From Mucilaginibacter sp. dw_454 (GTDB lineage Bacteria > Bacteroidota > Bacteroidia > Sphingobacteriales > Sphingobacteriaceae): DNA of 64,000 bases. The notes under the pieces are model-generated. The model was not told where the DNA came from, did not search any database, and saw only the letters and a program-made list of their open reading frames with translations. Every line of letters starts with the position of its first letter. The first letter of the stretch is position 1. A program made the translations under genes and the position numbers. This document shows, piece by piece, positions 44,887 to 53,399 of this stretch. The stretch is from assembly GCF_018449775.1 (NCBI RefSeq), contig NZ_JAAVVB010000003.1:1-64000 (forward strand). The letters run 5' to 3'.

Positions 44887-45459
44887 CTACTTAATATTTC
44901 TGCGGATGCGACTGAGCGATTGCGGTGTAATGCCCAGGTAAGAAGCTACATCGCTTAACGGAACACGTAAGGCAATCTCCGGCTGGCGCATCAGGAACAT
45001 TTTGTACCGGGTGGTTGAGTCATAACCCAGATAGCCGTTCTTCAGGTCAATCTTATCCAGCAAAGCTTGCTGGGTTATCTGGTCTATGAGCGATTTTAAA
45101 TAAGGCAGCTGGCCGTAAAGTTTAGTAAGCGATGCACGGCTGAAAACCAATACCTCTACATCGCAAGCGGCACTGATGCTTTCGTGCGCTATGGTGTTGT
45201 TGTTGAAGCTGTTTAGGATGCAGCAAAACTGGTTTTCCTTTAAAAAGAAATAAGTAACCTGCGTGCCCTGCTCATTCAATACCATAATGCGCAAAACGCC
45301 ATTGCAAATAAAATACATTTCCCGGCAAATGGTATCGGCATGAAAAAGGTATTCGCCTTCTTTATAGCTGCGCGACTCTGTAGCTGCGATGATTAATTGT
45401 TCGTCAGCGGGCGGTATGGCGTGGAACAGTTTAAGAAAGGCTATAAGCGGATTGGTCAT
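44887..45459 (-). CDS. Crp/Fnr-family transcriptional regulator, 190 aa
   Basis: Cyclic-nucleotide-binding beta-roll (about 20-120; YKEGEYLFHADTICREMYFICNGVLRI) plus a C-terminal helix-turn-helix (VPLSDVASYLGITPQSLSRIRRNI). No Fe-S cysteines at the Fnr positions, so it is more Crp-like; the ligand is unknown. This short Crp type is abundant in Bacteroidota. It precedes the SDR and MaoC genes on the same strand and may control them. Confidence 0.9.
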   Translation of the reverse strand: MTNPLIAFLKLFHAIPPADEQLIIAATESRSYKEGEYLFHADTICREMYFICNGVLRIMVLNEQGTQVTYFFLKENQFCCILNSFNNNTIAHESISAACDVEVLVFSRASLTKLYGQLPYLKSLIDQITQQALLDKIDLKNGYLGYDSTTRYKMFLMRQPEIALRVPLSDVASYLGITPQSLSRIRRNIK

Positions 45460-45500
45460 CGCTCAAAAATAGGGAAAAAGCTAACGCACCACAACAAGTC

Positions 45501-45577
45501 TGTCATGCTGAGTCAATCGAAGCATGAGCGCAAAGGCCAATAATCGTTTACCCATTTCCGACGCTCATCCTTAAAAA
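45501..45577. repeat. Partial TGTCATGCTGAGTC-type repeat
   Basis: Left arm TGTCATGCTGAGTCAATCGA with inner CATGAGCG/ACGCTCATCC but no matching right end; it abuts the next repeat, which may have replaced it. Confidence 0.5.
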
Positions 45578-45578
45578 A

Positions 45579-45664
45579 TTGTCATTGCGAGCGTAGCGCG
45601 GCAACCGCACGCGTTCAAGCCTTTCTCCGTGCGATTGCTTCGTCGTTCCTCCTCGCAATGACAA
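45579..45664. repeat. Intergenic inverted repeat, TTGTCATTGCGAG family
   Basis: Arms ATTGTCATTGCGAG and CTCGCAATGACAAT around inner pairs; relative of 11963-12051. Located between the Crp/Fnr gene and the SDR gene. Confidence 0.8.
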
Positions 45665-45674
45665 TAAATCCTTA

Positions 45675-46274
45675 TTACTCCGCAATCAAATAAACCTGAC
45701 CCGTTTGCGCACCCAACACGCTCTTAACATACCCTTGCGTAACCTTAGCCATACTAACCGGTATATGCCCCGGGAAATATGGGAAATAAGCCGGCGACTC
45801 TTCAACCACATCCGGCGCTACTGAATTAATACGCACGCCATGATCCAACTCGACAGCGGCCGAGCGCACAAAGCCGTCAATAGCGGCATTGATAGCGCTA
45901 ACCGCGGTGCCATAAACAATCGGGTCGTTAGCTAATGAACCTGAGGTTAGCGTGAACGAACCTTTTGGGTTGATGTAATGCTGACCGATCAATACCAAAT
46001 TAACCTGCCCCATTAATTTACTGTTAATACCTTTTCTAAAATCGGTATCATTCAACTGGTTAAACGGACCGAAATGTCCATCTCCGCTGGCGCTTACCAA
46101 GGCGTCAAATTTGCCCACCTGTTTAAAGAATTTTTCAATCGATTCGGTTGAAGTGATATCAACCTGGTAGTCGCCGCTTTTAGAGCCGGCGGTAATGATT
46201 TCGTGGTCCTTTTTTAAGGCTGCTACCACGTGCTTGCCTATAGTGCCGCTGGCACCTACGATAATGATTTTCAT
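45675..46274 (-). CDS. Short SDR-family protein, 199 aa
   Basis: Compact Rossmann protein: IIVGASGTIGKHVV cofactor loop, SASGDGHFGPFN, SGSLANDP and a C-terminal TGQVYLIAE. It is shorter than normal SDRs and lacks the catalytic Lys: the Tyr region reads VYGTAVSA. Typical of small SDR proteins found next to HxlR regulators. It lies nine bases downstream of the carboxymuconolactone-decarboxylase-like gene on the same strand, so the two form an operon divergent from the HxlR gene. Confidence 0.83.
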   Translation of the reverse strand: MKIIIVGASGTIGKHVVAALKKDHEIITAGSKSGDYQVDITSTESIEKFFKQVGKFDALVSASGDGHFGPFNQLNDTDFRKGINSKLMGQVNLVLIGQHYINPKGSFTLTSGSLANDPIVYGTAVSAINAAIDGFVRSAAVELDHGVRINSVAPDVVEESPAYFPYFPGHIPVSMAKVTQGYVKSVLGAQTGQVYLIAE

Positions 46275-46283
46275 AATGTGATT

Positions 46284-46670
46284 TTATTGATGGTTCTCAA
46301 AAACTTCTTTAGCGTGCGCCAATGCATTGCTTACCGCAGCGCCACCGGCATAAAAGGTCATCTGTAAAATTACTTCAACAATTTGTGTTTTACTAGCCCC
46401 TAGTTTTAGTGCGGCGTCAATATGTGCCTTTAATTGCGGCACGGTATGGCCCAGGGTGGTGCATGAGGCGATGAGCAAATATTCACGGGTAAGCAGGTCC
46501 AACCCCGGCCGGGCCATAATGCCCTGCATGGCCCATTCAATGGTCATGTCGACAAAATCCGGGCAAATGTTTTTCAAATTATTAACCAGTTGCTCGCCGG
46601 CCTGGCCTCCGTGTAGCTGGTTCAAAAGAGCGAGGCCTTTTTGATAGGTCTCTGATTTAACAGTTTCCAT
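46284..46670 (-). CDS. Carboxymuconolactone decarboxylase-family protein, 128 aa
   Basis: AhpD/CMD-like all-helical protein with REYLLIASCTTLGH and a helix containing HIDAALKLGASKTQIVEVIL. Some relatives decarboxylate gamma-carboxymuconolactone; others are peroxidase-like, using Cys-x-x-Cys, which is not complete here (one Cys). The promoter region is shared with the divergent HxlR gene. Confidence 0.87.
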   Translation of the reverse strand: METVKSETYQKGLALLNQLHGGQAGEQLVNNLKNICPDFVDMTIEWAMQGIMARPGLDLLTREYLLIASCTTLGHTVPQLKAHIDAALKLGASKTQIVEVILQMTFYAGGAAVSNALAHAKEVFENHQ

Positions 46671-46743
46671 AGTATCTGTGTTTTTTTGACAATATTAGGC
46701 CAATACTTTACATTTGTCAAGTAATGGCACAATAGTCATGTAT

Positions 46744-46757
46744 TGACAAATTTGTCA
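46744..46757. promoter_or_regulatory. Palindromic operator candidate (TGACAAATTTGTCA)
   Basis: A perfect 14-bp palindrome in the divergent region between the CMD-family gene and the HxlR gene, with half-sites TTGACA and TTTGTCAA repeated nearby at 46686-46720. HxlR proteins bind such palindromes and often control their own divergent gene. Confidence 0.6.
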
Positions 46758-46775
46758 CTATTGTTAAGCGTCAAT

Positions 46776-47123
46776 ATGTTAGCAGAAAAAATAATTGAAA
46801 AAAAATACGATCAGGCTTGCGACTGCCCAATCACCGCAGCTATTGGCATCGTTGGCGGCAAGTGGAAACCCGTCATTATCTGGGTATTAATGCCAGGCTC
46901 AAAACGTTTCGGCGAATTACATAAAACCATCCCCGGCATCGCCCTCAAAGTATTATCGCGCCAGCTAAAAGAACTGGAAGCCGATGGGATCATTAGTCGC
47001 AAAGTGTTTGCAGAAGTGCCGCCCAGGGTAGAATATACGCTGACAGAAAAAGGCCGCTCATTGCAGGCTGTTATGGATTTATTGGCTGATTGGGGTAGGG
47101 TTAATATTGTAGAATCGAGTTGA
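46776..47123 (+). CDS. HxlR-family winged-helix regulator, 115 aa
   Basis: HxlR/MarR-like winged helix: CPITAAIGIVGGKWKPVIIWVL, RFGELHKTIPGIALKVLSRQLKELEADGII and EYTLTEKGRSLQAV. The Cys before the helix (CDCP) is often redox-sensitive in the family. The frame starts at TTG 46743, inside the operator palindrome; ATG 46776 is preferred. It is divergent from the CMD-family/SDR pair that it probably regulates. Confidence 0.9.
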   Translation: MLAEKIIEKKYDQACDCPITAAIGIVGGKWKPVIIWVLMPGSKRFGELHKTIPGIALKVLSRQLKELEADGIISRKVFAEVPPRVEYTLTEKGRSLQAVMDLLADWGRVNIVESS

Positions 47124-47134
47124 ACTTATCAATA

Positions 47135-47184
47135 CGTCATCGTGAGCGAGGTACGAGCGTGACGATCTCCGGGTCGCTTCGTCA
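47135..47184. repeat. Short inverted repeat (CGTCATCGTGAGCGAGG)
   Basis: TACGTCATCGTGAGCG and related CGCTTCGTCAGC words, a shortened member of the GTCAT-type repeats directly upstream of the long palindromic element. Confidence 0.45.
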
Positions 47185-47185
47185 G

Positions 47186-47822
47186 CTTATCGCTCGTCTA
47201 GCGCTCAATCGCCGCTAAGGCTTTGTTCTTTTGTCTTGATACAAAAGAACCAAAAAATCAAGTCAGCAAAAAGGCTTCTTTGCGCGCTAGGCCTTTGCCC
47301 TGCAAATCAAACAGAATCACAAGGCCGCAATCTTTTTGCCCCGCTTCGCTCGCACAGACCCTAGCTTCAGCAAAAAGTTGAATGCCTTCTCCCGCCCACT
47401 AGGCCACCATATTCTGTTTGCTTTCACCCGAAGCTGGTTTGCTGACGGTTTTAGGCTACAAAGATGAATCTTCAAAAAATAAATGTTCTTTCTGGTAGGT
47501 GGGATATTGGAACAATCCCGATAGCTATCGAGACAAGATGACAAATCTACAATGTGTGCAACACCGTCAGACGCAGAGCTTCAGGCGAAGACGATAAAAC
47601 AATGGTGGCCTTGTGCGGCTGCAGGGCTGTCGGGAATGTTGCCTGAAGCGGTGGCTCAAGTGCGACAACAGGCGGCAACAGGCCCCTGCCCAGGTTTTAT
47701 CGGCGTGCAGCGCAAAGGCCCTGAGTGGAGAAGCATTGCGTATGACTTGATTTTTTGTTACTTTTTCATCAAGGAAAAAGTAATGGGCCTTAGCGGCCAA
47801 GAGCGCTCACAAAGCGATAAGT
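47186..47822. repeat. 637-bp non-coding imperfect palindromic element
   Basis: The two ends (47186-47272 and 47736-47822) are imperfect inverted repeats sharing CTTATCGCT, AGCGCTC, GCCGCTAAGGC and AACAAAAAATCAAGTCA-type blocks. The core is GC-rich, and its short open frames read as low-quality Arg/Cys/Ser-rich peptides on both strands. It contains CGATAGCTATCG at 47518-47529. No transposase or known RNA is recognised. I interpret it as a mobile-like or structural repeat unit. Confidence 0.6.
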
Positions 47823-47959
47823 AAATCAGCAATATTGTTTTATTGATTATTTAAATGTTTTATCGATTGTTTAAATGCCTTTAAAGGCATTATGAGCTTG
47901 CTAAGTCAGGCCTCCCACGGCATGATGCGTAATGGCCTGTCGGAGAAAAACGGCGCTGT

Positions 47960-48017
47960 TGAGTGAAACAAAAAAATACTTAAAAGTCATTTTTACTGTT
48001 TCATTTTGTTTCACTCA
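47960..48017. repeat. Hairpin with TGAGTGAAACAAAA arms
   Basis: Inverted arms TGAGTGAAACAAAA (47960-47973) and TTTTGTTTCACTCA (48004-48017). It repeats the sequence of the tex terminator next to it. Confidence 0.7.
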
Positions 48018-48055
48018 AAATGCCTAGTTATCTGAAAAACAATAGATTAGTTAAA

Positions 48056-48105
48056 AATTTTGTTTCACTTGTTTCATCTGTTGCACACACAAGTGAAACA
48101 AAACA
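48056..48105 (-). terminator. Terminator hairpin downstream of tex
   Basis: Perfect 15-bp arms (TTTTGTTTCACTTGT at 48058-48072; ACAAGTGAAACAAAA at 48089-48103), beginning five bases after the tex stop; read on the minus strand it ends in a T-run. Confidence 0.8.
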
Positions 48106-48107
48106 GT

Positions 48108-50384
48108 CTATTTAAACATATTCTTCAACGCCGCCAGTTTCACCGCCATATCCGTCTCCGTCTCGGCCTCTCTCTTTTTAGGCTGATTGTTGTAATTAGG
48201 CTTGTTCTGCTGTTGTTTGGGCCTGTCCTGGTTTGCAGGTCGAACGTCGCGCTTTGGCTCGTCGGTCTTCATAGATAGCGAGATGCGCTTACGGGCAACG
48301 TCAACCTCCGTTACTGTCACTTCCACCTGTTGGTGTACCTTCAATACCTCATTAGGGTCCTTAATAAAGCGGTTGGTGATCTGGCTTAAATGCACCAAGC
48401 CATCCTGGTGTACGCCTATGTCTACAAAGGCGCCAAACGCGGTTATATTGGTTACGATGCCCGGCAGCTTCATGCCCGCTTTCAAATCGGTAATGGCATT
48501 CACGCCATCCGTAAAGCTAAAGGCTTCGAACTGCTCACGCGGGTCGCGGCCCGGTTTGGCCAGTTCGGCCATGATATCGTTTAGCGTAGGCAGGCCCACG
48601 GTTTCGGTAATGTAGCTTTGTAGCGGGATGCTTGCACGTAGCTTATCGTCGCGCATTAGGTCGGCCACGGTACAGCCTTTGTCTTTGGCCATCTTTGCCA
48701 CCAATGGATAGCGTTCTGGGTGCACAGCGCTGGCATCTAATGGGTTCTCTGCATTATGAATGCGCAGGAAGCCTGCTGCCTGCTCATAGGCCTTATCACC
48801 CAGGCGAGGCACCTTCTTCAACTGCTCGCGCTGCTTGAAGGCGCCGTTCTCATCGCGATACTCCACAATCTTCTGCGCTAGTTGCGGCCCTAAGCCTGAT
48901 ACATAAGCAAGGATCTGCTTAGATGCGGTGTTCAGCTCAACACCTACGGCATTCACCGCGCTGATGACGGTGTCATCCAAAGAGGCTTGCAGCTTGTTCT
49001 GGTCCACATCATGCTGGTACTGGCCCACACCAATTGATTTAGGGTCGATCTTTACCAACTCGGCCAATGGGTCCATCAGCCTGCGGCCGATAGATACGGC
49101 ACCCCGCACAGTAACATCCTTATCCGGAAACTCCTCGCGCGCTACATCAGAGGCCGAGTAGATAGACGCGCCGCTTTCGTTCACCATCACAATGTTCACG
49201 CCCGGCAGGTTAAGCTTACGTACAAATAGCTCAGTCTCACGGCCGGCGGTACCATTGCCAATGGCAATGGCCTCGATATTGTATTTCTCAAACAGATGCT
49301 GAACGGTCTTCTCAGCTTCTTTAGCCTGGCCCGCACCCGTATGCGGGAACACTGCGGTATATTCTAATAGCTTACCCTGCTCATCCAGGCAAACCACCTT
49401 GCAGCCGGTACGGAAGCCCGGATCAATAGCCATGGTGCGTTTCTGACCCAGCGGGGCAGCCAGTAGTAATTGGCGCGCATTCTCGGCAAACACACGGATG
49501 GCCTCTTCATCGGCTTTCTTCTTCGTCAACAAGCGCACCTCGGTTTCCATCGACGGGCGTAACAGGCGTTTGTAGCCGTCGGCAATCGCCTGCTTAACCT
49601 GATCGGCAGCAGCGTTATGGCCGGTAACGAAAGCTTTCTCCAGAGCGTCGATGGCTTCATCTTCGGGTGGCATGACGTCAAGGTATAGAATCTCTTCTTT
49701 CTCGCCCCTGCGCATAGCCAGCACACGGTGTGAGGGCGCCGATTTAACCGGCTCTTCCCACTCAAAGTAGTCTTTGTATTTGATGCCTTCGGTTTCTTTG
49801 CCCGGTACCACACGGCTTTTGAACGCTCCTTTGGTCACAAACAGCTCACGGACCTTGGTGCGCACAGCAGCGTCTTCGCTAATGTGCTCAGCAATGATAT
49901 CGCGGGCGCCACCTAGCGCATCTTCAATGCCGACAACGCCTTTGTCTTCTGCTATATACTTTTGGGCTTCAGCCTCAACGTCAAACTTGTTTTGCGTCAG
50001 TAGCAGATCGGCCAGCGGCTGTAATCCTTTCTCACGGGCGGCAGTAGCGCGCGTTTTGCGTTTAGGACGATAGGGTAGATAGATGTCTTCTAACAGCACC
50101 ATGGTTTCGGCAGCGTTGATCTGTGCCTCCAGTTCGGGCGTTAACTTATTCATGTCCTTCAGCGAGTTTAGTATGGCTTCACGGCGCTTGTCCAGCTCGC
50201 GCAGTTGCTGTATACGGTCGCGGATGCCGGCCACCTGTACCTCGTCAAGGCTGCCGGTTATCTCCTTGCGGTAACGGGATATGAATGGGATAGTAGCGCC
50301 CTCATCAAGTAAATTGGCAGTAGCAATAACTTGTTTTTCGGCTATCGAAAGCTCAGTGGCTATCTTTTTATAGTGGCTCGTCAT
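48108..50384 (-). CDS. Tex-family RNA-binding transcription accessory protein, 758 aa
   Basis: N-terminal Tex_N helical region (ATIPFISRYRKEITGSLDEVQV), a YqgF/RNase-H-like domain (IDPGFRTGCKVVCLDEQG), helix-hairpin-helix repeats (SGLGPQLAQKIVEYRDENG), and a C-terminal S1 RNA-binding domain (PGIVTNITAFGAFVDIGVHQDGLVHLSQI) followed by a basic Gln/Asn-rich tail. Complete and of normal length. Tex proteins bind single-stranded nucleic acid and affect transcription in many bacteria. Confidence 0.95.
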   Translation of the reverse strand: MTSHYKKIATELSIAEKQVIATANLLDEGATIPFISRYRKEITGSLDEVQVAGIRDRIQQLRELDKRREAILNSLKDMNKLTPELEAQINAAETMVLLEDIYLPYRPKRKTRATAAREKGLQPLADLLLTQNKFDVEAEAQKYIAEDKGVVGIEDALGGARDIIAEHISEDAAVRTKVRELFVTKGAFKSRVVPGKETEGIKYKDYFEWEEPVKSAPSHRVLAMRRGEKEEILYLDVMPPEDEAIDALEKAFVTGHNAAADQVKQAIADGYKRLLRPSMETEVRLLTKKKADEEAIRVFAENARQLLLAAPLGQKRTMAIDPGFRTGCKVVCLDEQGKLLEYTAVFPHTGAGQAKEAEKTVQHLFEKYNIEAIAIGNGTAGRETELFVRKLNLPGVNIVMVNESGASIYSASDVAREEFPDKDVTVRGAVSIGRRLMDPLAELVKIDPKSIGVGQYQHDVDQNKLQASLDDTVISAVNAVGVELNTASKQILAYVSGLGPQLAQKIVEYRDENGAFKQREQLKKVPRLGDKAYEQAAGFLRIHNAENPLDASAVHPERYPLVAKMAKDKGCTVADLMRDDKLRASIPLQSYITETVGLPTLNDIMAELAKPGRDPREQFEAFSFTDGVNAITDLKAGMKLPGIVTNITAFGAFVDIGVHQDGLVHLSQITNRFIKDPNEVLKVHQQVEVTVTEVDVARKRISLSMKTDEPKRDVRPANQDRPKQQQNKPNYNNQPKKREAETETDMAVKLAALKNMFK

Positions 50385-50503
50385 ATATACTTTATTGGGA
50401 AAGCGAAAATCGGTTTATGCCGAGAGATGTCAAAGGAGTGTTGGTAAATAAGTCGGCGATGAATATCGGACCGAATACTGAATGTCGAATAATGAAGAAG
50501 GGT

Positions 50504-50863
50504 TTACTTCCTCCCCTTCGTTAAATTCTTCTCCACCCGGTACTTCACAACCTTTTCAATCAGTTCCAGCGGCATAGGCTTGTCTAGCGGGAATTGTAGT
50601 GTGCCTCTGCCGGCTTGATATTGCGCTGTCTCGGCTTCAAAAGCCTCAATACCCATTGGGGCAGGGTAAAAGCCGATGTGCTTTTTATAACCACCGAAAT
50701 GCACCAGGTTGCCGTTTAGTACAAACGTAGGGATGCCGTATTTAATATCCTCTGTAGCATCGGGAGCAGCGTTGTGGATGGTTTGACGGATAGTTTGTAA
50801 TTGGGCTTGTACATCCTCCGGAAAGTCTGCTATGTACTCGTCTATGCTTTTTGCCTGCTTCAT
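50504..50863 (-). CDS. DUF1801/YdhG-like protein, 119 aa
   Basis: Small protein of the YdhG/Fra family (DUF1801): IDEYIADFPEDVQAQLQTIR, FVLNGNLVHFGGYKKHIGFYPAP and a basic C-terminal helix. B. subtilis Fra has frataxin-like iron-chaperone activity; whether this homologue does is unproven. No adjacent genes give context; it stands between tex and the aminopeptidase, all on the minus strand. Confidence 0.85.
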   Translation of the reverse strand: MKQAKSIDEYIADFPEDVQAQLQTIRQTIHNAAPDATEDIKYGIPTFVLNGNLVHFGGYKKHIGFYPAPMGIEAFEAETAQYQAGRGTLQFPLDKPMPLELIEKVVKYRVEKNLTKGRK

Positions 50864-50960
50864 GGTTCTAGTTTTAGGGTTAATACAAAACTAAGGCCCG
50901 ATGGGCAATTACATCGCGGGCGAAACGGACATATTTAGGGGTGAATTGCGACAAGGGATA

Positions 50961-50994
50961 ACAAAAATGGCGATGGGGTCAACCCATCGCCATT
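50961..50994 (-). terminator. Terminator of the M1 peptidase gene
   Basis: Hairpin AATGGCGATGGG/CCCATCGCCATT with a T-run on the minus strand side, 25 bases after the stop. Confidence 0.75.
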
Positions 50995-51018
50995 AAATTC
51001 TTATAATAGGGCTAACAT

Positions 51019-52896
51019 TTACTTAGCTACCCACTTATTATCAGCAGGGGTGGCATCCATAAATATACCACCATCAAGTGTAATTGATTTAGCAGTTTTA
51101 GAAGCTTTGATAGTTATAGTGATATGCTTTTGGTCTTTCTCCCAAACCTGCGATGTAGCATGTGTGCTTTGCGTGGTGCCATCAGCATAAGTAACAATGG
51201 CATCAAACGGTGCGGCAAAACCGCCAACATTAGCTACGCTTATTTTATAACCACCGGCTACAGCCTGGGCGCTCTCCAGTTTCAGATCGATATAGCCATT
51301 GGTGAAGAACCAGTTGTTAAAGAACCAGTTCAGGTTTTTGCCTGAGCCGGTGTTCATCGAGTTAAAGTAATCCCACGGAATAGGGTGTTTGCCATGCCAG
51401 TTGTCCATATAAGTGTGTAACGCTTTCTTAAATACAGCATCGCCCAGCATATCTTTTAGGGCCAGATAGCTTAATGACGGTTTGCCGTAAGCATTGTTAC
51501 CATAACCCTGGCGCAGTTCGCTGGTTGGGGTGATGATGGGTAGGTCCTCCATGGTTGAGGGGTCATTAATGTAGTTCACAATCCTGAATTTCTTATAAAA
51601 GTCATCGGCTTTCTGTTTGCCGTTTTCTACGGTGCCTATCAGCAATTCAAGCGTGGTGGCCCAACCTTCGTCCATAAAGCCATAGCGGGTTTCGTTGATG
51701 CCCATGTAGAATGGGAAATAAGTGTGCGCCTGCTCGTGGTCCTGCACTAACTGTGCAAAGGTTAGGTCCTCTTCATGGCTGTCATTCACCATCATTGGGT
51801 ATTCCATATCGGCAAAACCCTGGAAAACAGTCATTTTAGGGAAGGGGTAAGGTACTCCCGGCCAGTTGTGCGAGAACCAACCTAGTGCGTTACGGCTCCA
51901 TTGTACTGAATGATGAAAATCTTCAGACTTATCAGGATAGGCTGCCTGCACGCTGGTTATGCGGTGTGTAGCATCGTCAACTAAAACGCTGGCTGCATCC
52001 CAATTATAATGGTCGCTAATACCAACGGCCATGTCAGATATATCTGTAGCGGTCCATGTCCAGGTGTTGGTTTCGTTTTGTGCGGTGACGTTCTTAGCGG
52101 CCAGATCAGCAGGCGTAGCAATGTGGATAGTGCTGTCGCTGGTCATGGATTGCTGCAGACGTTTGGCAAACTCCGGTTGTAAAACCTTATCGGCATCGCG
52201 CAAAGTACCGGTGCTCCAAACGATATAGTTTTTAGGAACAGTAATATTCAGCGTATAGTTATTGAAGTCGTTATAGAACTCCTGGGCGTCTAAAAATGCT
52301 AAAGTATCCCAGCCGTTGTAATCATCATACACAGAAACACGTGGATAGAAGTAAGCCAGGTAGAAAGTGGTAGAATCTATCACGCCCTCACGGCCGCTTT
52401 CTTTGGATAGATCGAAATGCCAATCAATGGTCATTTTAACAGAATCATGCGGCATTAGCGGCGTTTTCAGGCCCACCATTTGGTTAGTGCCCGAGATCTT
52501 TGCATTATCCCAGTTTACTTTATGGCCGGCAATATCAAAGTTATCTATCTGAGTGCCCGGTGTCATATAATCATCGCTTACACTGCCAAAGCGGGCGACA
52601 CCCGGGCGGTGAATGTTCATGATCAACTTCATATTTAGCCTTTTCAACGTATCGGGGCTATTGTTATAATAGGTGATCTGCTCGGTGCCCTTAACCGTGC
52701 GGCCCGGTGGCGTTAAGGTGATGGATATATTGTAATTACCCGTATTTTGCCAATAGTTTTTGCCGGGTTTACCGCTGGCATCACGGGTGCCTTTGTTAAA
52801 GGCTTTCTGGATATCGCGAGGTGTGTACAGGCCCTGCGCGTTTGCCTGCACTATAAACAGGCATAGTAAGGCCGAAATGGAGATGGTTTTGAGCAT
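51019..52896 (-). CDS. Secreted M1-family metallopeptidase, 625 aa
   Basis: Signal peptide at residues 1-20 (ending IVQANAQ). N-terminal beta-domain, then the gluzincin catalytic domain: the exopeptidase motif appears as GFADMEYP in place of GAMEN, zinc-binding HEQAH at 387-391 with the third ligand Glu410 (HExxH-18-E), and a C-terminal region. The diverged GAMEN-like loop is usual for Bacteroidota members. It probably trims N-termini of peptides in the periplasm or outside the cell. Single-gene unit ended by a terminator. Confidence 0.92.
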   Translation of the reverse strand: MLKTISISALLCLFIVQANAQGLYTPRDIQKAFNKGTRDASGKPGKNYWQNTGNYNISITLTPPGRTVKGTEQITYYNNSPDTLKRLNMKLIMNIHRPGVARFGSVSDDYMTPGTQIDNFDIAGHKVNWDNAKISGTNQMVGLKTPLMPHDSVKMTIDWHFDLSKESGREGVIDSTTFYLAYFYPRVSVYDDYNGWDTLAFLDAQEFYNDFNNYTLNITVPKNYIVWSTGTLRDADKVLQPEFAKRLQQSMTSDSTIHIATPADLAAKNVTAQNETNTWTWTATDISDMAVGISDHYNWDAASVLVDDATHRITSVQAAYPDKSEDFHHSVQWSRNALGWFSHNWPGVPYPFPKMTVFQGFADMEYPMMVNDSHEEDLTFAQLVQDHEQAHTYFPFYMGINETRYGFMDEGWATTLELLIGTVENGKQKADDFYKKFRIVNYINDPSTMEDLPIITPTSELRQGYGNNAYGKPSLSYLALKDMLGDAVFKKALHTYMDNWHGKHPIPWDYFNSMNTGSGKNLNWFFNNWFFTNGYIDLKLESAQAVAGGYKISVANVGGFAAPFDAIVTYADGTTQSTHATSQVWEKDQKHITITIKASKTAKSITLDGGIFMDATPADNKWVAK

Positions 52897-53399
52897 CGGT
52901 TAGCGTTTAATAATAATTCAGTTAATTGAGACGTAAAAGTAGTAATTACTACTTTGATTTTGATGATGGGTGAAATGTTACAGGGCGGGCGAAAAATATA
53001 CACGCTCGGAAGACGCAAAATATTGCGTCTCTACATAAGCAGCACTAGCCCAATAATCCTAAACCCGATTGCAGCGAATACCGGCCTGCGCCTAAAGCCT
53101 GTGCCGTATAAGCGTAAAGCGGGGCTATCAATACCAAAGAACCACTGGCATTGCTTTTCAAATAGCTTGATAACCCCTCCCTTCCCCTCCCAAGGGAGGG
53201 AATCGCACAAACCTCTGCTTTTTATCTGTTTATGAAAAAGATCGCTCGATATATGTCATTTAACTACGTAGCCAACTAACTTAATAAAACTAATAACAAA
53301 AAGGTATAAATCCCCTTGCAAGTAATAGAAATAACCGTATCTTTGCAGTCCCGAAAAAGCGGGGTTATATTAATATTTTAATAATTTAATTTAAAGCAA
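52897..53399. other. 503-base gap before the ribosomal-protein operon
   Basis: Holds a GACGCAAAATATTGCGTCTC palindrome (53013-53032, also present at 56163-56187), a CCCTCCC/GGGAGGG hairpin near 53177-53201 and the rplM promoter. The reading frame seen here (about 90 codons) runs through these repeats and looks non-coding. Confidence 0.6.
53316..53345 (+). promoter_or_regulatory. Promoter of rplM operon (TTG-N19-TATCTTTG)
   Basis: A TTG at 53316-53318 and TATCTTTG at 53338-53345 are separated by exactly 19 bases, the canonical Bacteroidota sigma-ABfr spacing. The predicted transcript start is about 45-50 bases before the GTG start of rplM. Confidence 0.8.

Noticed and set aside
47317..47800. 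Several 75-90 codon frames in the palindromic element
   Set aside because: Present on both strands of an inverted repeat, with Arg/Cys/Ser-rich composition and no conserved motif; they follow the repeat rather than codon bias.
52954..53235. 93-codon frame before the ribosomal protein operon
   Set aside because: Runs through a palindromic repeat and a C-rich hairpin; composition is unlike a protein of this genome.
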